Positions 1-8,069 of a stretch of DNA of 18,924 bases are shown in pieces. The stretch's first letter is position 1. Each line of letters begins with the position of its first letter. The notes beneath the pieces are model-generated. The model saw only the letters and a program-made list of their open reading frames with translations, ran no database searches and was not told the DNA's origin. This DNA comes from G020348385 sp964410125. Lineage in GTDB: Bacteria > Acidobacteriota > Aminicenantia > Aminicenantales > Aminicenantaceae. Position numbers and translations under genes: made by a program. The stretch lies in contig CAYPGQ010000080.1 of NCBI GenBank assembly GCA_964410125.1, forward strand, positions 1-18,924, given 5' to 3'.

Positions 1-192
1 TTCAACAATAAATTTGGAGAAAAAGAGGAAGAAGATCTTACAGATGCCGAAAAGAGTGAAATGGAATCCATGCTCAAACAGATCGAAGCCGAACAGGAAA
101 CTGTAAAAAAATTGGAAGCGGAAACTCAGGCTGCTTTGCAAGGATTCCAGCAGCTTCTTGACAAGACCAAACAGAGACTAGGCATCCAATAG
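1..192 (+). CDS. C-terminal end of an unidentified acidic coiled-coil protein (5' truncated)
   Basis: An open frame runs from the first base to a TAG at 190-192, giving 63 residues of the C-terminus of a protein whose start lies outside the window. The visible part is rich in Glu, Lys and Gln with few aromatics (for example EKSEMESMLKQIEAEQE), as expected for a long amphipathic helix or coiled coil. It has no Cys, no transmembrane segment and no catalytic motif that I recognise. It lies 130 bp upstream of ligA on the same strand, so the two could be co-transcribed, but ligA has its own strong ribosome binding site and no functional link is visible. Coding status is supported by the uninterrupted frame and regular helix-like composition. 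The family is unknown. Confidence 0.6.
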   Translation, partial: FNNKFGEKEEEDLTDAEKSEMESMLKQIEAEQETVKKLEAETQAALQGFQQLLDKTKQRLGIQ

Positions 193-322
193 CCTGAATC
201 AATCGTATAATCAACCCCTGCCACATTCAGCCTGGACTATTCAGGTTAGCTGTGGGCTATCTTTCAACCAAGCAAAAATTGTGTTCTTCTTCTGTTTTTT
301 TTAAAATAGGAGGCGAACAAAG

Positions 323-2335
323 ATGAACAAGCCTCTCACCAAACAAAAAGCCGTCCAAAAGATAAAAAACCTAAGACAAGACATACAATACCATGAGAAA
401 AAATATTATGTGGATAACGACCCACAAATTTCCGATTATGAATTCGATCTCCTGGTAAAAAAGCTGGAAAAACTGGAGCAGGAATTCCCATATCTGATCA
501 CGCCCGAGTCTCCCACGCAGAGGGTTGGCGAACAATCCCTCGAGGGATTCACTTCCATCGAACACTCCAACCCGATGCTCAGCCTGGACAACTGCTACAA
601 TGCGCAGGAATTGGGGGACTTTGAAGGAAGGATCAAAAAAATCATTCCCTCAGAAAAGATCGAATATGTGGCAGAATTAAAAATCGATGGACTTGGGATA
701 GCCATAATCTACCGAAACGGAAAATTCTTCCAGGCAATAACTCGAGGAGACGGCATCCGAGGGGATGATGTAACGGCCAATGTCAAAACAATCAAAAGCC
801 TACCCCTTGTTCTCGACACGACCAAAGATGTCGAGGTCAGAGGGGAAATCTATCTGCCTTTCTCTTCCTTTCACAGGATCAATCAGGAACGGGAAAAGGG
901 GGGAGAACCACTGTTCGCCAATTCCAGAAACGCTGCGGCGGGATCGATCCGTATGCTCAATCCCAAAAAAGTTGCCCAAAGAGGTTTGGATATGTTTTTG
1001 TATTCAGTTTTTCTCGGCGGGAAGGAAAAAGCCACTCAGTCGGAAAATTTGGATGTTCTGAAAAGATTTCATTTTAAAACAAATCCCCATTCGAAGATCT
1101 GTTTTTCAATGGAAGAAGTCCTGGTTTATCATCAAGAATGGAAGGAACAACGAGACAGCCTGGATTATGATGCAGATGGTATCGTTATCAAGGTTAACTC
1201 GACAAGGCATCAAACTCTTCTTGGCAGCACAGCTAAGTTTCCGCGATGGGCTATTTCATTCAAATTTCCTGCCCGGCAGGCTACAACAAAAATAAAGGAC
1301 ATCCTGATTCAGGTCGGAAGGACAGGAGCTTTGACTCCTGTGGCCATTTTAGAATCCGTGAAGATCTCTGGAATAACCATCAGCCGATCTACTCTGCATA
1401 ACGAGGATGAAATCAAAAAAAAAGATATCCGGATCGGAGATACCGTTCTGATCGAACGGAGCGGCGATGTTATTCCCAGAGTAGTTTCTGTGATGAGGGA
1501 GAAACGAACAGGGAAGGAGCACCCATTCCTGTTCCCTACAGAATGTCCTGTCTGTCATGCTGCCGCTTTCCATCCAGAGGGAGAAGCGGTTTCCCGATGC
1601 ACGAATCCCTCGTGTCCCGCAAAATTGCGAGAGTCCCTCCTCCATTATGCCTCGCGGAGGGCGATGAACATCGAAGGATTAGGGGATGCGATCGTCCATC
1701 AGCTTATGTCGAACAATCTTGTAAGGCACATACCAGATCTATACAACCTGCAGATCGAGGGCCTGATAGAGATGGAAAGAATGGGACCAAAAAGTTCACA
1801 GAATCTGCTGGATGAGATCGAACAATCCAAAGACAGAAATGTTGCTCGTTTGATTTTTGCTCTTGGGATTAGATTTGTAGGAGAGCGAACAGCTCAAGCA
1901 CTGGCCACACATTTCAAGAACGTCAATGGTTTAGCTCGAGAGGGTTACGAAGAATTGCTCCAAATCCAAGATGTGGGTCCAAAGGTGGCCGAAAGCGTCG
2001 TTTTTTTCTTCGATCAACCCGAAAATATCGAGCTCCTCAACCGATTAAAACAGGCAGGACTCAATTTCGCAGAAAGAAAAGGATCAGAAGAGGGAGAAAA
2101 GCTCTTGGCCGGTCAGACATTCGTTTTGACCGGAAAGCTTTCCCGCTTCACACGAGAAGAAGCAACCACAATCATCCAGAATCTCGGCGGACAGGTTGTA
2201 TCCTCTGTAAGCAGCAATACTAGCTATGTTATCGTTGGAGAAGCCCCAGGATCAAAGTTCCAAAAAGCAAGAAGTTTGGGTGTGCCAATCCTGGATGAAT
2301 CCCAGTTCCAAGATCTCATCAATTCTTTAGAATAA
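323..2335 (+). CDS. ligA: NAD-dependent DNA ligase LigA
   Basis: LigA seals nicks in duplex DNA during replication and repair, using NAD+ to form a ligase-AMP intermediate. The 670 residues match the usual bacterial length. The N-terminal Ia region (about 1-65, with YYxxDxPxISDxEYD-type residues) precedes the adenylation domain, whose KIDG motif places the nucleotidyl Lys at residue 120. An OB fold follows. The zinc finger ligands are Cys408, Cys411, Cys426 and Cys431. Helix-hairpin-helix repeats occupy roughly 440-580 (including ALGIRFVGERTA) and a BRCT domain about 595-670 (GQTFVLTGKL, with the conserved GG later). The ATG is preceded by AGGAGG at 308-313, nine bases upstream. All key residues are present and the gene looks intact. 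It is convergent with the next gene. A possible functional tie with the NAD synthesis genes nearby is inference only. Confidence 0.98.
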   Translation: MNKPLTKQKAVQKIKNLRQDIQYHEKKYYVDNDPQISDYEFDLLVKKLEKLEQEFPYLITPESPTQRVGEQSLEGFTSIEHSNPMLSLDNCYNAQELGDFEGRIKKIIPSEKIEYVAELKIDGLGIAIIYRNGKFFQAITRGDGIRGDDVTANVKTIKSLPLVLDTTKDVEVRGEIYLPFSSFHRINQEREKGGEPLFANSRNAAAGSIRMLNPKKVAQRGLDMFLYSVFLGGKEKATQSENLDVLKRFHFKTNPHSKICFSMEEVLVYHQEWKEQRDSLDYDADGIVIKVNSTRHQTLLGSTAKFPRWAISFKFPARQATTKIKDILIQVGRTGALTPVAILESVKISGITISRSTLHNEDEIKKKDIRIGDTVLIERSGDVIPRVVSVMREKRTGKEHPFLFPTECPVCHAAAFHPEGEAVSRCTNPSCPAKLRESLLHYASRRAMNIEGLGDAIVHQLMSNNLVRHIPDLYNLQIEGLIEMERMGPKSSQNLLDEIEQSKDRNVARLIFALGIRFVGERTAQALATHFKNVNGLAREGYEELLQIQDVGPKVAESVVFFFDQPENIELLNRLKQAGLNFAERKGSEEGEKLLAGQTFVLTGKLSRFTREEATTIIQNLGGQVVSSVSSNTSYVIVGEAPGSKFQKARSLGVPILDESQFQDLINSLE

Positions 2336-2387
2336 CACCAAACAAAATTCTACATCCTTTTATGCTAGGGTAGGGTGGAGGGCCGGG

Positions 2388-3845
2388 TTATTTCTTTTTT
2401 TTGCTAAATACATCCAACTTCAACAAATCTTTAAATTTCAAATCCTTGAAGCTGATTTTCCCTCGTGTTTTTTCCTCTCCCCTCAATTCCTTCAGAGCAA
2501 TCTTGTGATCAGAATCTATCTGCAACGCTTTCTCAAACTGTCTTTTTGCTTTGATATGCAGGCCTTCTTTTTTGTACAGAACTCCCAATCCGACTAAAGC
2601 TTCTGCATTCCACGGTTCCAATCTCGTGGCCCGGATGAAGTTTTTCTCCGCTTCCTTCCGGTAGGTCTGAAGCTTCGCTTGGGTCATGGCCAGCAATATG
2701 AAATAGCTCGCCTTATCCTGCGAGAGCCTGACGGATTGCTCTAGGAAAACGAGGGCTTCATCGAATCTTCCTTGGTTGAACAGGGTTTTTCCCTGGCGAA
2801 ACCTTTTTTCCGCTTCCTTGGCTAGATTTTTCCTGTCATCACTGGGAGGAGCGCTTAATTTTTTGTCATACCCACTCTTCCTTTTTTCATCGTTGAGAGT
2901 CTGGTAGGCCTTGGTGATCTGGTCAAACACCTCATCGATTTTCTGGACTGCTTCCGAAGGTAAGTCTCGGCTAAAAAAGTCGGGATGAAACTTTCTCGCT
3001 AACCGAAAATAACTCTTTTTGATATCTTCCTTGGAAGCACCATCGGTCACTTCCAGGATCTGGTAATAATTGAAGCTTTCCAAGTTATCATGGAAGTTGA
3101 ATACATTCGCTAGTTTTTCTTCTTCTGTAACCTCAGGTTCTGTTTTTTCTTTTTTTTCTGGAGAAGGGGCTTCTTTTACTTTTCCATCTTTAAAATCGAC
3201 CAAGTCCAGGCAATACAGCAGATACAGCCTTTTCCAAAAAAACTCGGGATTCGAGTTTGAAGAACCCAACAATTCTTCCGATGTGGTTTCTCCTTTGATC
3301 AAATCGTATAGCCTTCTTTCTTCCTTATTAAGGCGCAGGTAAAAATCGATCGATTTGGGTCTGGGCGTCTTTTTTGCCAAAAACGTTTTGAGGTTAGGAT
3401 TGTGTTTCATTCCCCTTATACCTTCTTCAATCACGATAGGAAGCTTCAATTTTGCATCGAACACTTGCTCATCAAAATCGGACTTGTCCTGGAACCGGAA
3501 CTCCGCACCAAAAACAGAAAACATATTCAACACAATCTCTCTCATCTGGTAGACTAAACCTTCCTCCAGACTTTCTTTGGTGATAAGACCATTCTCTAGT
3601 AAAACCGAACCGATCGGTTTCTTGGGTTCGATATACTCATCGATCTTGTCGAAATCTTCTTTGGAGAGCTTACCTAACCTGAATAACACCTCGCCCAGCA
3701 ACTCAAGAGGATTGTTTGTTTTGGCATACACAAGGAATCCCTCCTGAAAAAAAAGATACTTTTGGAAATTCTGGGAATGGAAAGATAGCCTTCCTCTATT
3801 TTTTTGGAAATAGATATCTTTTAAGTAGAGGCCGATATGTTTCAT
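2388..3845 (-). CDS. DUF4388/PATAN - DnaJ domain - TPR protein
   Basis: This 485-residue soluble protein has three recognisable parts. Residues about 1-145 resemble the DUF4388 (PATAN-like) domain found in bacterial signalling proteins, with the FQEGFLVYAKTN and ELLGEVLFRLGKLSKED signatures. A charged linker (about 222-245) leads to a J domain at about 258-328 (NYYQILEV) with its HPD tripeptide at 287-289, the motif that stimulates Hsp70/DnaK ATPase. The C-terminal part (about 340-455) carries tetratricopeptide repeats, followed by a Lys-rich tail. No signal peptide or membrane segment is visible. A plausible role is a co-chaperone or scaffold that couples a signalling domain to DnaK, but the exact role is unknown. 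The ATG is preceded by an AAGG-type site. The gene stands alone on its strand and converges with ligA. Domain calls are fairly secure; biological function is not. Confidence 0.85.
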   Translation of the reverse strand: MKHIGLYLKDIYFQKNRGRLSFHSQNFQKYLFFQEGFLVYAKTNNPLELLGEVLFRLGKLSKEDFDKIDEYIEPKKPIGSVLLENGLITKESLEEGLVYQMREIVLNMFSVFGAEFRFQDKSDFDEQVFDAKLKLPIVIEEGIRGMKHNPNLKTFLAKKTPRPKSIDFYLRLNKEERRLYDLIKGETTSEELLGSSNSNPEFFWKRLYLLYCLDLVDFKDGKVKEAPSPEKKEKTEPEVTEEEKLANVFNFHDNLESFNYYQILEVTDGASKEDIKKSYFRLARKFHPDFFSRDLPSEAVQKIDEVFDQITKAYQTLNDEKRKSGYDKKLSAPPSDDRKNLAKEAEKRFRQGKTLFNQGRFDEALVFLEQSVRLSQDKASYFILLAMTQAKLQTYRKEAEKNFIRATRLEPWNAEALVGLGVLYKKEGLHIKAKRQFEKALQIDSDHKIALKELRGEEKTRGKISFKDLKFKDLLKLDVFSKKKK

Positions 3846-3870
3846 GACAAAACCTTCAATGGGAATCTAA

Positions 3871-3898
3871 TATATAATAGATCATCGGCAATTTTCAA
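3871..3898 (-). promoter_or_regulatory. Possible promoter of the DUF4388-J-TPR gene
   Basis: On the minus strand, TTGAAA (3893-3898) is followed after 16 bp by TATATA (3871-3876), about 25 bp from the ATG at 3845. It lies in the divergent gap before the nitrilase gene. The segment is AT-rich, so chance matches are likely. Confidence 0.3.
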
Positions 3899-3964
3899 GA
3901 ATAAACCATGAATTCCATCAGAAGGAAATTGCAAAGCAGGATAAATTGTGATAATTTTTTCACT

Positions 3965-4813
3965 ATGAAAATCGCGTTGGCACAAATTAGCCCCAAGTTG
4001 GGAGATATCGACAAAAACTTCCGCATGCATATCGATTATATCCAAAAAGCCAAAAAGAAAAACGTGGACCTCCTGATATTCCCTGAACTAAGTCTCACAG
4101 GATATACCCTAAAAGATATGGTGGAGGAGATTGCCCTCGATCCTCATACTGATCCTCTTTTTAAAAAACTCAAAGGCCTCAGCCGCGAGATATCTTTTGT
4201 CGTGGGATTTGTGGAAGAAAAGGAAAAAGGGCTCTTGCTGAATTCAGCCGCATTTTTCTCTCAGGGAAAAATTTCCCATATCCACAGAAAGATATATTTG
4301 CCGACTTACGGAATGTTCGAGGAATTAAAATTCTTCGGCCAAGGAAAAAATTTCCATACATTTCCCACTCCCTTCGGAAAGGCCGGGATGCTTATCTGTT
4401 ATGATTTTTTGCATATCAGCTCCAGTTATCTCCTTTTTGTGGGCGGTTCAGAGCTCATCATCGCCATCAGCGCAGCCCCTGGACGGGGATTTTCAGATGA
4501 TGAAGGTTATGCCTCCGCCCGGATGTGGGAGCTGATGGGAGAGGCTGTTTCCCGCTTTTTTCAGTCCTTTGTGATTTACTGCAACAGGGTAGGATTCGAA
4601 GACGGAAAATCCTTTGCCGGGGGTTCTTTCATCTATAATCCTGGAGGCCAACTGGTCGCCAAATCCCCGTATGTGGACGAAGATTTCCTGGTGAAAAATA
4701 TCGATTTGGAGGAGATTCGCCGATTTCGGAAATACCGGCCATACCGGCGAGACGAAAAACCAGAAGTCACTTTAGAAGCTTTCAAAAGGATCGTGGCAAA
4801 ATATGAAGATTAA
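3965..4813 (+). CDS. Nitrilase-superfamily glutaminase subunit, probably partner of NadE
   Basis: This is a carbon-nitrogen hydrolase with the Glu-Lys-Cys triad visible as Glu41 (FPELSLTGY), Lys109 (HRKIYLPTYGMFEE) and Cys145 (LICYD). The YLPTYGMFEE segment and the MKIALAQISPKLGD start closely resemble the N-terminal glutaminase domain of glutamine-dependent NAD synthetase, which releases ammonia for the synthetase. The 282-residue length fits that domain alone. I prefer the ATG at 3965 because the family starts there. An upstream in-frame ATG at 3908 would add 19 residues unrelated to the family, and neither has a strong ribosome binding site. The gene overlaps nadE by 11 bp, supporting translational coupling and a shared reaction. 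The residue after the catalytic Cys is Tyr, where Glu is common in this clade. A stand-alone omega-amidase is the main alternative. Confidence 0.85.
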   Translation: MKIALAQISPKLGDIDKNFRMHIDYIQKAKKKNVDLLIFPELSLTGYTLKDMVEEIALDPHTDPLFKKLKGLSREISFVVGFVEEKEKGLLLNSAAFFSQGKISHIHRKIYLPTYGMFEELKFFGQGKNFHTFPTPFGKAGMLICYDFLHISSSYLLFVGGSELIIAISAAPGRGFSDDEGYASARMWELMGEAVSRFFQSFVIYCNRVGFEDGKSFAGGSFIYNPGGQLVAKSPYVDEDFLVKNIDLEEIRRFRKYRPYRRDEKPEVTLEAFKRIVAKYED

Positions 4814-5615
4814 TCCCGCTTTTGCTGAAAAATTGCTCACGCGGTTCATCAAAGAGGAATTATCCAAATTTCATTTTACAAAAGGAATTCTCGGCCTATC
4901 GGGGGGTTTAGACTCAACCGTCTGTGCCTATTTAGCCGCTCGGGCTCTAGGCCCGAAAAATGTTGTTGTCCTTATCATGCCCTATAAGGATACTTACGGC
5001 AGGGATATGCAGGATGCGACGGACATTGCCCATCGATTGAAACTAAAATCCCTTATCATAGATATCTTTCCGATGGTGGATGCCTACTACACAAAACACC
5101 CGACTGACAATCGGATCCTGAAGGGGAACAAGATGGCAAGAGAGAGGATGTCCATCCTGTACGATTTTTCGGAAAGGGAAAAGGCCCTGATATTGGGAAC
5201 CAGCAACAAGACGGAATTGCTGTTAGGATACGGCACGATCCACGGAGACATGGCCTGTGCTATCAATCCTTTGGGAGACCTGTACAAAACACAAATTCGT
5301 CAATTAGCCCGCTACCTTAAGATACCCAAAAAAATACTCAAGAAAAAACCAACCGCAGGATTATGGACAGGCCAGACGGACGAAGGCGAGCTCGGCCTCA
5401 GCTATGCGAAGATTGATAAGATCCTTTATCAGTTGGCCGATTTGAGAAAATCGAAAAAAGAGGTGATCTCTGAAGGATTTCCCAAACAGGATGTGAAAAA
5501 AATCATCGGATTGATTAAAGGCTCGGAATTCAAACGGCATTTGCCTTCCATTCCCAAGATATCTGCACGAACAGTCGGACACGACTTCCTGTATCCCTAT
5601 GATCGAAACAGATAA
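4803..5615 (+). CDS. nadE: NAD(+) synthetase, synthetase-domain-only form
   Basis: NadE adenylates nicotinic acid adenine dinucleotide and amidates it to NAD+, the last step of NAD biosynthesis. The 270-residue protein is the length of the ammonia-type enzyme. It carries the ATP-pyrophosphatase P-loop SGGLDS (residues 33-38) and the family motifs GTSNKTE, LLGYGTIHGD and NPLGDLYKTQ, followed by the TAGLWTGQTDEGELG region typical of NadE. The ATG lies inside the 3' end of the nitrilase gene (11-bp overlap), and the 3' end overlaps rsmI by 17 bp, so the three genes form one + strand operon. The upstream glutaminase gene suggests that the pair performs the glutamine-dependent reaction as two polypeptides. 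The synthetase assignment is secure. Ammonia transfer between the two subunits is inferred. Confidence 0.96.
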   Translation: MKINPAFAEKLLTRFIKEELSKFHFTKGILGLSGGLDSTVCAYLAARALGPKNVVVLIMPYKDTYGRDMQDATDIAHRLKLKSLIIDIFPMVDAYYTKHPTDNRILKGNKMARERMSILYDFSEREKALILGTSNKTELLLGYGTIHGDMACAINPLGDLYKTQIRQLARYLKIPKKILKKKPTAGLWTGQTDEGELGLSYAKIDKILYQLADLRKSKKEVISEGFPKQDVKKIIGLIKGSEFKRHLPSIPKISARTVGHDFLYPYDRNR

Positions 5616-6339
5616 CCTGGAGAAGCCAATCCACAAAACAAGCGGCAGATTATTCATCGTTGCTACTCCTATCGGCAACCTTGATGACATATCTCTCAGA
5701 GCTTTGAAAATACTCGAGGACGTTTTTGTTATAGCATGCGAGGATACCCGTCAGACAATAAAAATCCTGAATAAATACAACATCAAAAAAAGACTGTTGA
5801 GCTATTTCCACCCTAAAGAACAAAAAAAAATTCCTAAGATCATCGATTTTCTCAAGCAGGGAAAGGATGTGGCTTTGGTTTCCGATGCAGGAACTCCGGG
5901 CATTGCTGACCCGGGTTTTCCTTTGATCAGAGAAGCGTTGGCCCAAGGCATTGAGATTATTCCTATCCCGGGCCCCTCGGCCATAATGACAGCTCTATCG
6001 GCAGCCGGATTGCCCACCCACAGGTTTCAATTTTTTGGATTTCCTTCCCCAAAAAAGGAGGCTTCACGAAAGTCGCTCGAATCTTTGAAAAACGAATCCG
6101 CAACTCTGATTTTTTATCTTCCTTCGAGGAAATTACCCAATTTCCTGAAAATCATCCAAGAAACCTTAGGTGAAAGGAGAGTTGTGATAGCAAGGGAATT
6201 GACCAAGGTATATGAAGAATTTATTCGAGGAAATCCAACAGAACTGCTGAAAACCCTGGAAAAAAAGCCTTTGAAAGGAGAATTGACACTTCTTATTGAA
6301 GGCCGACAGAAAAAATCCGAACAAAAAGTAAAAAAATGA
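5599..6339 (+). CDS. rsmI: 16S rRNA (cytidine1402-2'-O)-methyltransferase RsmI
   Basis: RsmI 2'-O-methylates C1402 of 16S rRNA in the decoding centre, using S-adenosylmethionine. Family motifs are clear: LFIVATPIGNLDDISLRA (about 18-35), CEDTRQT (47-53), the SAM-binding VSDAGTPGIADPG near residue 100, and IPGPSA near 125. The tetrapyrrole-methylase-like fold continues to about residue 235, and the end is a Lys-rich tail. The length of 246 residues is slightly short of the usual 270-290 because the C-terminal extension is minimal. The ATG at 5599 is the only plausible in-frame start before the conserved core, and it sits inside the end of nadE (17-bp overlap) without a recognisable Shine-Dalgarno, so translation is probably coupled. 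The gene ends about 20 bp before a strong terminator. Confidence 0.95.
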   Translation: MIETDNLEKPIHKTSGRLFIVATPIGNLDDISLRALKILEDVFVIACEDTRQTIKILNKYNIKKRLLSYFHPKEQKKIPKIIDFLKQGKDVALVSDAGTPGIADPGFPLIREALAQGIEIIPIPGPSAIMTALSAAGLPTHRFQFFGFPSPKKEASRKSLESLKNESATLIFYLPSRKLPNFLKIIQETLGERRVVIARELTKVYEEFIRGNPTELLKTLEKKPLKGELTLLIEGRQKKSEQKVKK

Positions 6340-6361
6340 CGCTCTAAACTTTTCTGCATCG

Positions 6362-6403
6362 AGCGCCTGTGATCAGTTGATCGTCGATCCAGGCGCTTTT
6401 TTT
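6362..6403 (+). terminator. Rho-independent terminator after rsmI
   Basis: AGCGCCTG (6362-6369) pairs with CAGGCGCT (6390-6397). The stem continues inward through GATC/GATC past a one-base bulge and is followed by a run of seven T. It closes the nitrilase-nadE-rsmI unit. On the opposite strand no T-run follows, so it is not an obvious terminator for comF. Confidence 0.9.
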
Positions 6404-6421
6404 ATCCCCTAGCGGTAGGAA

Positions 6422-7165
6422 TCAGGCCTGAGCGATTGTAAGAGCCCTGACCTCCAGAGTACCTGCTTTCATCAGCACCAAACTGCACTCCTGAAGGGTC
6501 GATCCTGTCGTATAAACATCGTCTACAAGAAGAACCGTTTTTCCTTTGATCCTTTGATCATGGACAACTTCAAAAGCCCCTTTCAGATTCTTACGCCGAT
6601 CTGACGCCTCGAGTGATGTCTGGGGAAGAGTCCTTTTCACTTTTATAAGCTGACCTTCAATCAGCTCAATATCTTTTTGTCTGGCTAATTCCTTTGCCAG
6701 TACCGATGCCTGATTAAAACCCCTTTTTTTTTGTTTTTCGGGAAAGAGCGGGACAGGAATAATGATATCCACTCCCCACCACAAGGACTCTTCTCTTCCC
6801 AAGGCCTGGAGAGCAAATGTGGCCAACGCTTTGCCGAGAACACGATAGCCACGGTATTTAAACAGAATGATGGTATCCTTTAAGCTTCCAAAATACAGGC
6901 CACATGAACGATGCACAGAAAAAAAAGGCCTCTGCAGAACACACTGCCGGCAAAAATGAGGTTCCCCCGAATCATCAAAAAATTTCCCACAGCAAAGACA
7001 TAAGGAAGTTCGGTGGGGTTTTAACCTCTGGATACAGGAACGGCAGATAATCCTTTCATCGGGGAACTCGAGCAAACGAGAACAGAATTCACACACAGAT
7101 GGAAAGAAGATAAGTTCGGCTAGCTTTAGATAAGAACCAATTTTTTTTTGGAGGGAAAACCTCAA
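6422..7165 (-). CDS. comF: ComF-family phosphoribosyltransferase-like protein
   Basis: ComF/GntX-family proteins combine N-terminal zinc fingers with a type I phosphoribosyltransferase fold. In competent bacteria ComF takes part in DNA uptake, but most family members have no assigned role. Paired cysteines Cys25/28, Cys41/44, Cys56/59 and Cys72/75 form the zinc-binding part. A conserved PVPLxxxKxxxRGFNQ segment lies near 135-155, and the PRPP loop VLLVDDVYTTGST is near residue 215. Its 247 residues are typical. The start is TTG at 7165-7163, overlapping the stop of the preceding dksA-like gene as TTGA and preceded by GAGGAAGAG. It is the last gene of the operon that begins with rplU. The family call is secure. 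A role in natural transformation cannot be claimed, since no other competence genes are visible. Confidence 0.92.
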   Translation of the reverse strand: MRFSLQKKIGSYLKLAELIFFPSVCEFCSRLLEFPDERIICRSCIQRLKPHRTSLCLCCGKFFDDSGEPHFCRQCVLQRPFFSVHRSCGLYFGSLKDTIILFKYRGYRVLGKALATFALQALGREESLWWGVDIIIPVPLFPEKQKKRGFNQASVLAKELARQKDIELIEGQLIKVKRTLPQTSLEASDRRKNLKGAFEVVHDQRIKGKTVLLVDDVYTTGSTLQECSLVLMKAGTLEVRALTIAQA

Positions 7166-7518
7166 GCAGACTCTTCCTCAGCTTTTTGTTGGCAATCGAT
7201 ACAATTGGGAGCCCAAGGCACAGCATCCAATCTTTTCTTGCCAATTTGAACTTGACATGTCTGGCAAATACCATAGTTGCCTTTTTCAATCCGACCCAAT
7301 GCAGCATCAATCAACTGCAACTGTTTTCGCTCAGTATTCGAAAGATTCAACAGGAATTCTTTTGTATAAGAACTCTCTGCTTTATCCGCTATATCCATGG
7401 CAATCCCCATGTTTTCCGCTTTTTTGGTCTCGTTATAGACTTCATTGAGGACATCAACGATCTCTTTTTTTTTCTCTACGAGTCTCTTTTGGTATTTTTC
7501 TTTCTCTTTTTTGTTCAA
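7162..7518 (-). CDS. DksA/TraR-type zinc finger protein
   Basis: These small proteins bind the secondary channel of RNA polymerase and, in DksA, act with ppGpp to tune transcription initiation. The 118 residues show an N-terminal coiled-coil-like helical region (KEKYQKRLVEKKKEIVDVL), a middle stretch with the family GRIEKGNYGIC signature, and a C4 finger CQTC ... CIDC near residues 85-109. The start is TTG at 7518-7516. The AAGGGGG five bases upstream of it overlaps the stop codon of rlmH, which is strong evidence for this start. It overlaps comF by 4 bp. The residues at the coiled-coil tip differ from the DxxDxA of E. coli DksA (here an AMDIADKAE stretch), so equivalence to DksA itself is uncertain and a general-stress YteA/TraR-like role is possible. 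Confidence 0.9.
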   Translation of the reverse strand: MNKKEKEKYQKRLVEKKKEIVDVLNEVYNETKKAENMGIAMDIADKAESSYTKEFLLNLSNTERKQLQLIDAALGRIEKGNYGICQTCQVQIGKKRLDAVPWAPNCIDCQQKAEEESA

Positions 7519-7527
7519 TTTTCCCCC

Positions 7528-7995
7528 TTATTTGGCATACTGCCTTCCATGCATGATGGTTAAAGAACGATAAATTTGCTCAAGGAGAACGACCCGGGTC
7601 AACTCATGGGAAAAAGTCATTTTGGATAAAGACAACAAGAAATGCGCTCTCTTCAGAATCCCGTCTGTCAAACCTAAAAAACCTCCCACGATAAATGTAA
7701 TCGTGTGCACAGAATTCGCTTTTTTTTCTTGAAGAAAATGAGCAAATTCCTCAGAATGCATTTCTTTTCCTTTATCAAACAGGCAGATAATATAATCGTC
7801 TTTCATGTGTTTTTCAAACCCATTGGCCTCTATTTCCAATATTTTCTTTTCCATCCGTTCTGCCAATCCGCGAGCTTCTTTTGTCTCGATCAATTCGCAC
7901 CTTTCAAGCTTGTTTATTTTCTCGAGATAAGAACCCTGGAGATCCTTTATGTTTTGGTCACGGGTTTTTCCTGGCCATACGATCTTTATCCTCAT
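7528..7995 (-). CDS. rlmH: 23S rRNA (pseudouridine1915-N3)-methyltransferase RlmH
   Basis: RlmH methylates pseudouridine 1915 in helix 69 of 23S rRNA on assembled 70S ribosomes. It is a small SPOUT (alpha/beta-knot) enzyme. I choose the ATG at 7995 (MRIKIVWPGKT), which gives 155 residues, the normal family length. A longer in-frame start at 8037 would add 14 residues not seen in the family, and a good promoter (8022-8050) would start transcription inside that extension. The family-typical TFIVGGFLGLTDGIL SAM-loop and the LSLSKMTFSHELTRVVLLEQIYR C-terminal knot are both visible (the latter at about residues 118-140). The stop overlaps the ribosome binding site of the downstream dksA-like gene. 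A 74-bp gap separates it from rsfS, the largest gap in this operon. Confidence 0.95.
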   Translation of the reverse strand: MRIKIVWPGKTRDQNIKDLQGSYLEKINKLERCELIETKEARGLAERMEKKILEIEANGFEKHMKDDYIICLFDKGKEMHSEEFAHFLQEKKANSVHTITFIVGGFLGLTDGILKRAHFLLSLSKMTFSHELTRVVLLEQIYRSLTIMHGRQYAK

Positions 7996-8021
7996 AACAT
8001 TATTCCTAAAATTGTCCATAA

Positions 8022-8050
8022 AAAATAATGATTCCAAGGGAAAAAGTCAA
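8022..8050 (-). promoter_or_regulatory. Internal operon promoter upstream of rlmH
   Basis: On the minus strand, TTGACT (8045-8050) is separated by exactly 17 bp from TATTTT (8022-8027), placing a start of transcription about 20 bases before the rlmH ATG at 7995. It lies in the only sizeable gap of the operon and would allow rlmH-dksA-comF to be expressed apart from the ribosomal protein genes. Confidence 0.55.
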
Positions 8051-8069
8051 TGTTTTTTTAAAAAAAAGA

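Noticed and set aside
194..260. Possible terminator before ligA (CCTGAA ... TTCAGG)
   Set aside because: The loop is about 40 bases, pairing is interrupted and no T-run follows.
279..307. TTGTGT-17-TAAAAT as a ligA promoter
   Set aside because: The predicted start of transcription would fall at or after the ribosome binding site at 308-313, so it could not give a normal ligA message.
3908..3964. Upstream ATG extending the nitrilase by 19 residues
   Set aside because: The extra residues do not fit the family start MKIALAQ, and no ribosome binding site supports the ATG at 3908.
7996..8037. Longer rlmH start adding 14 residues
   Set aside because: RlmH proteins start at the MRIKI-like strand and are about 155 residues. 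The best promoter would begin transcription inside the extension.
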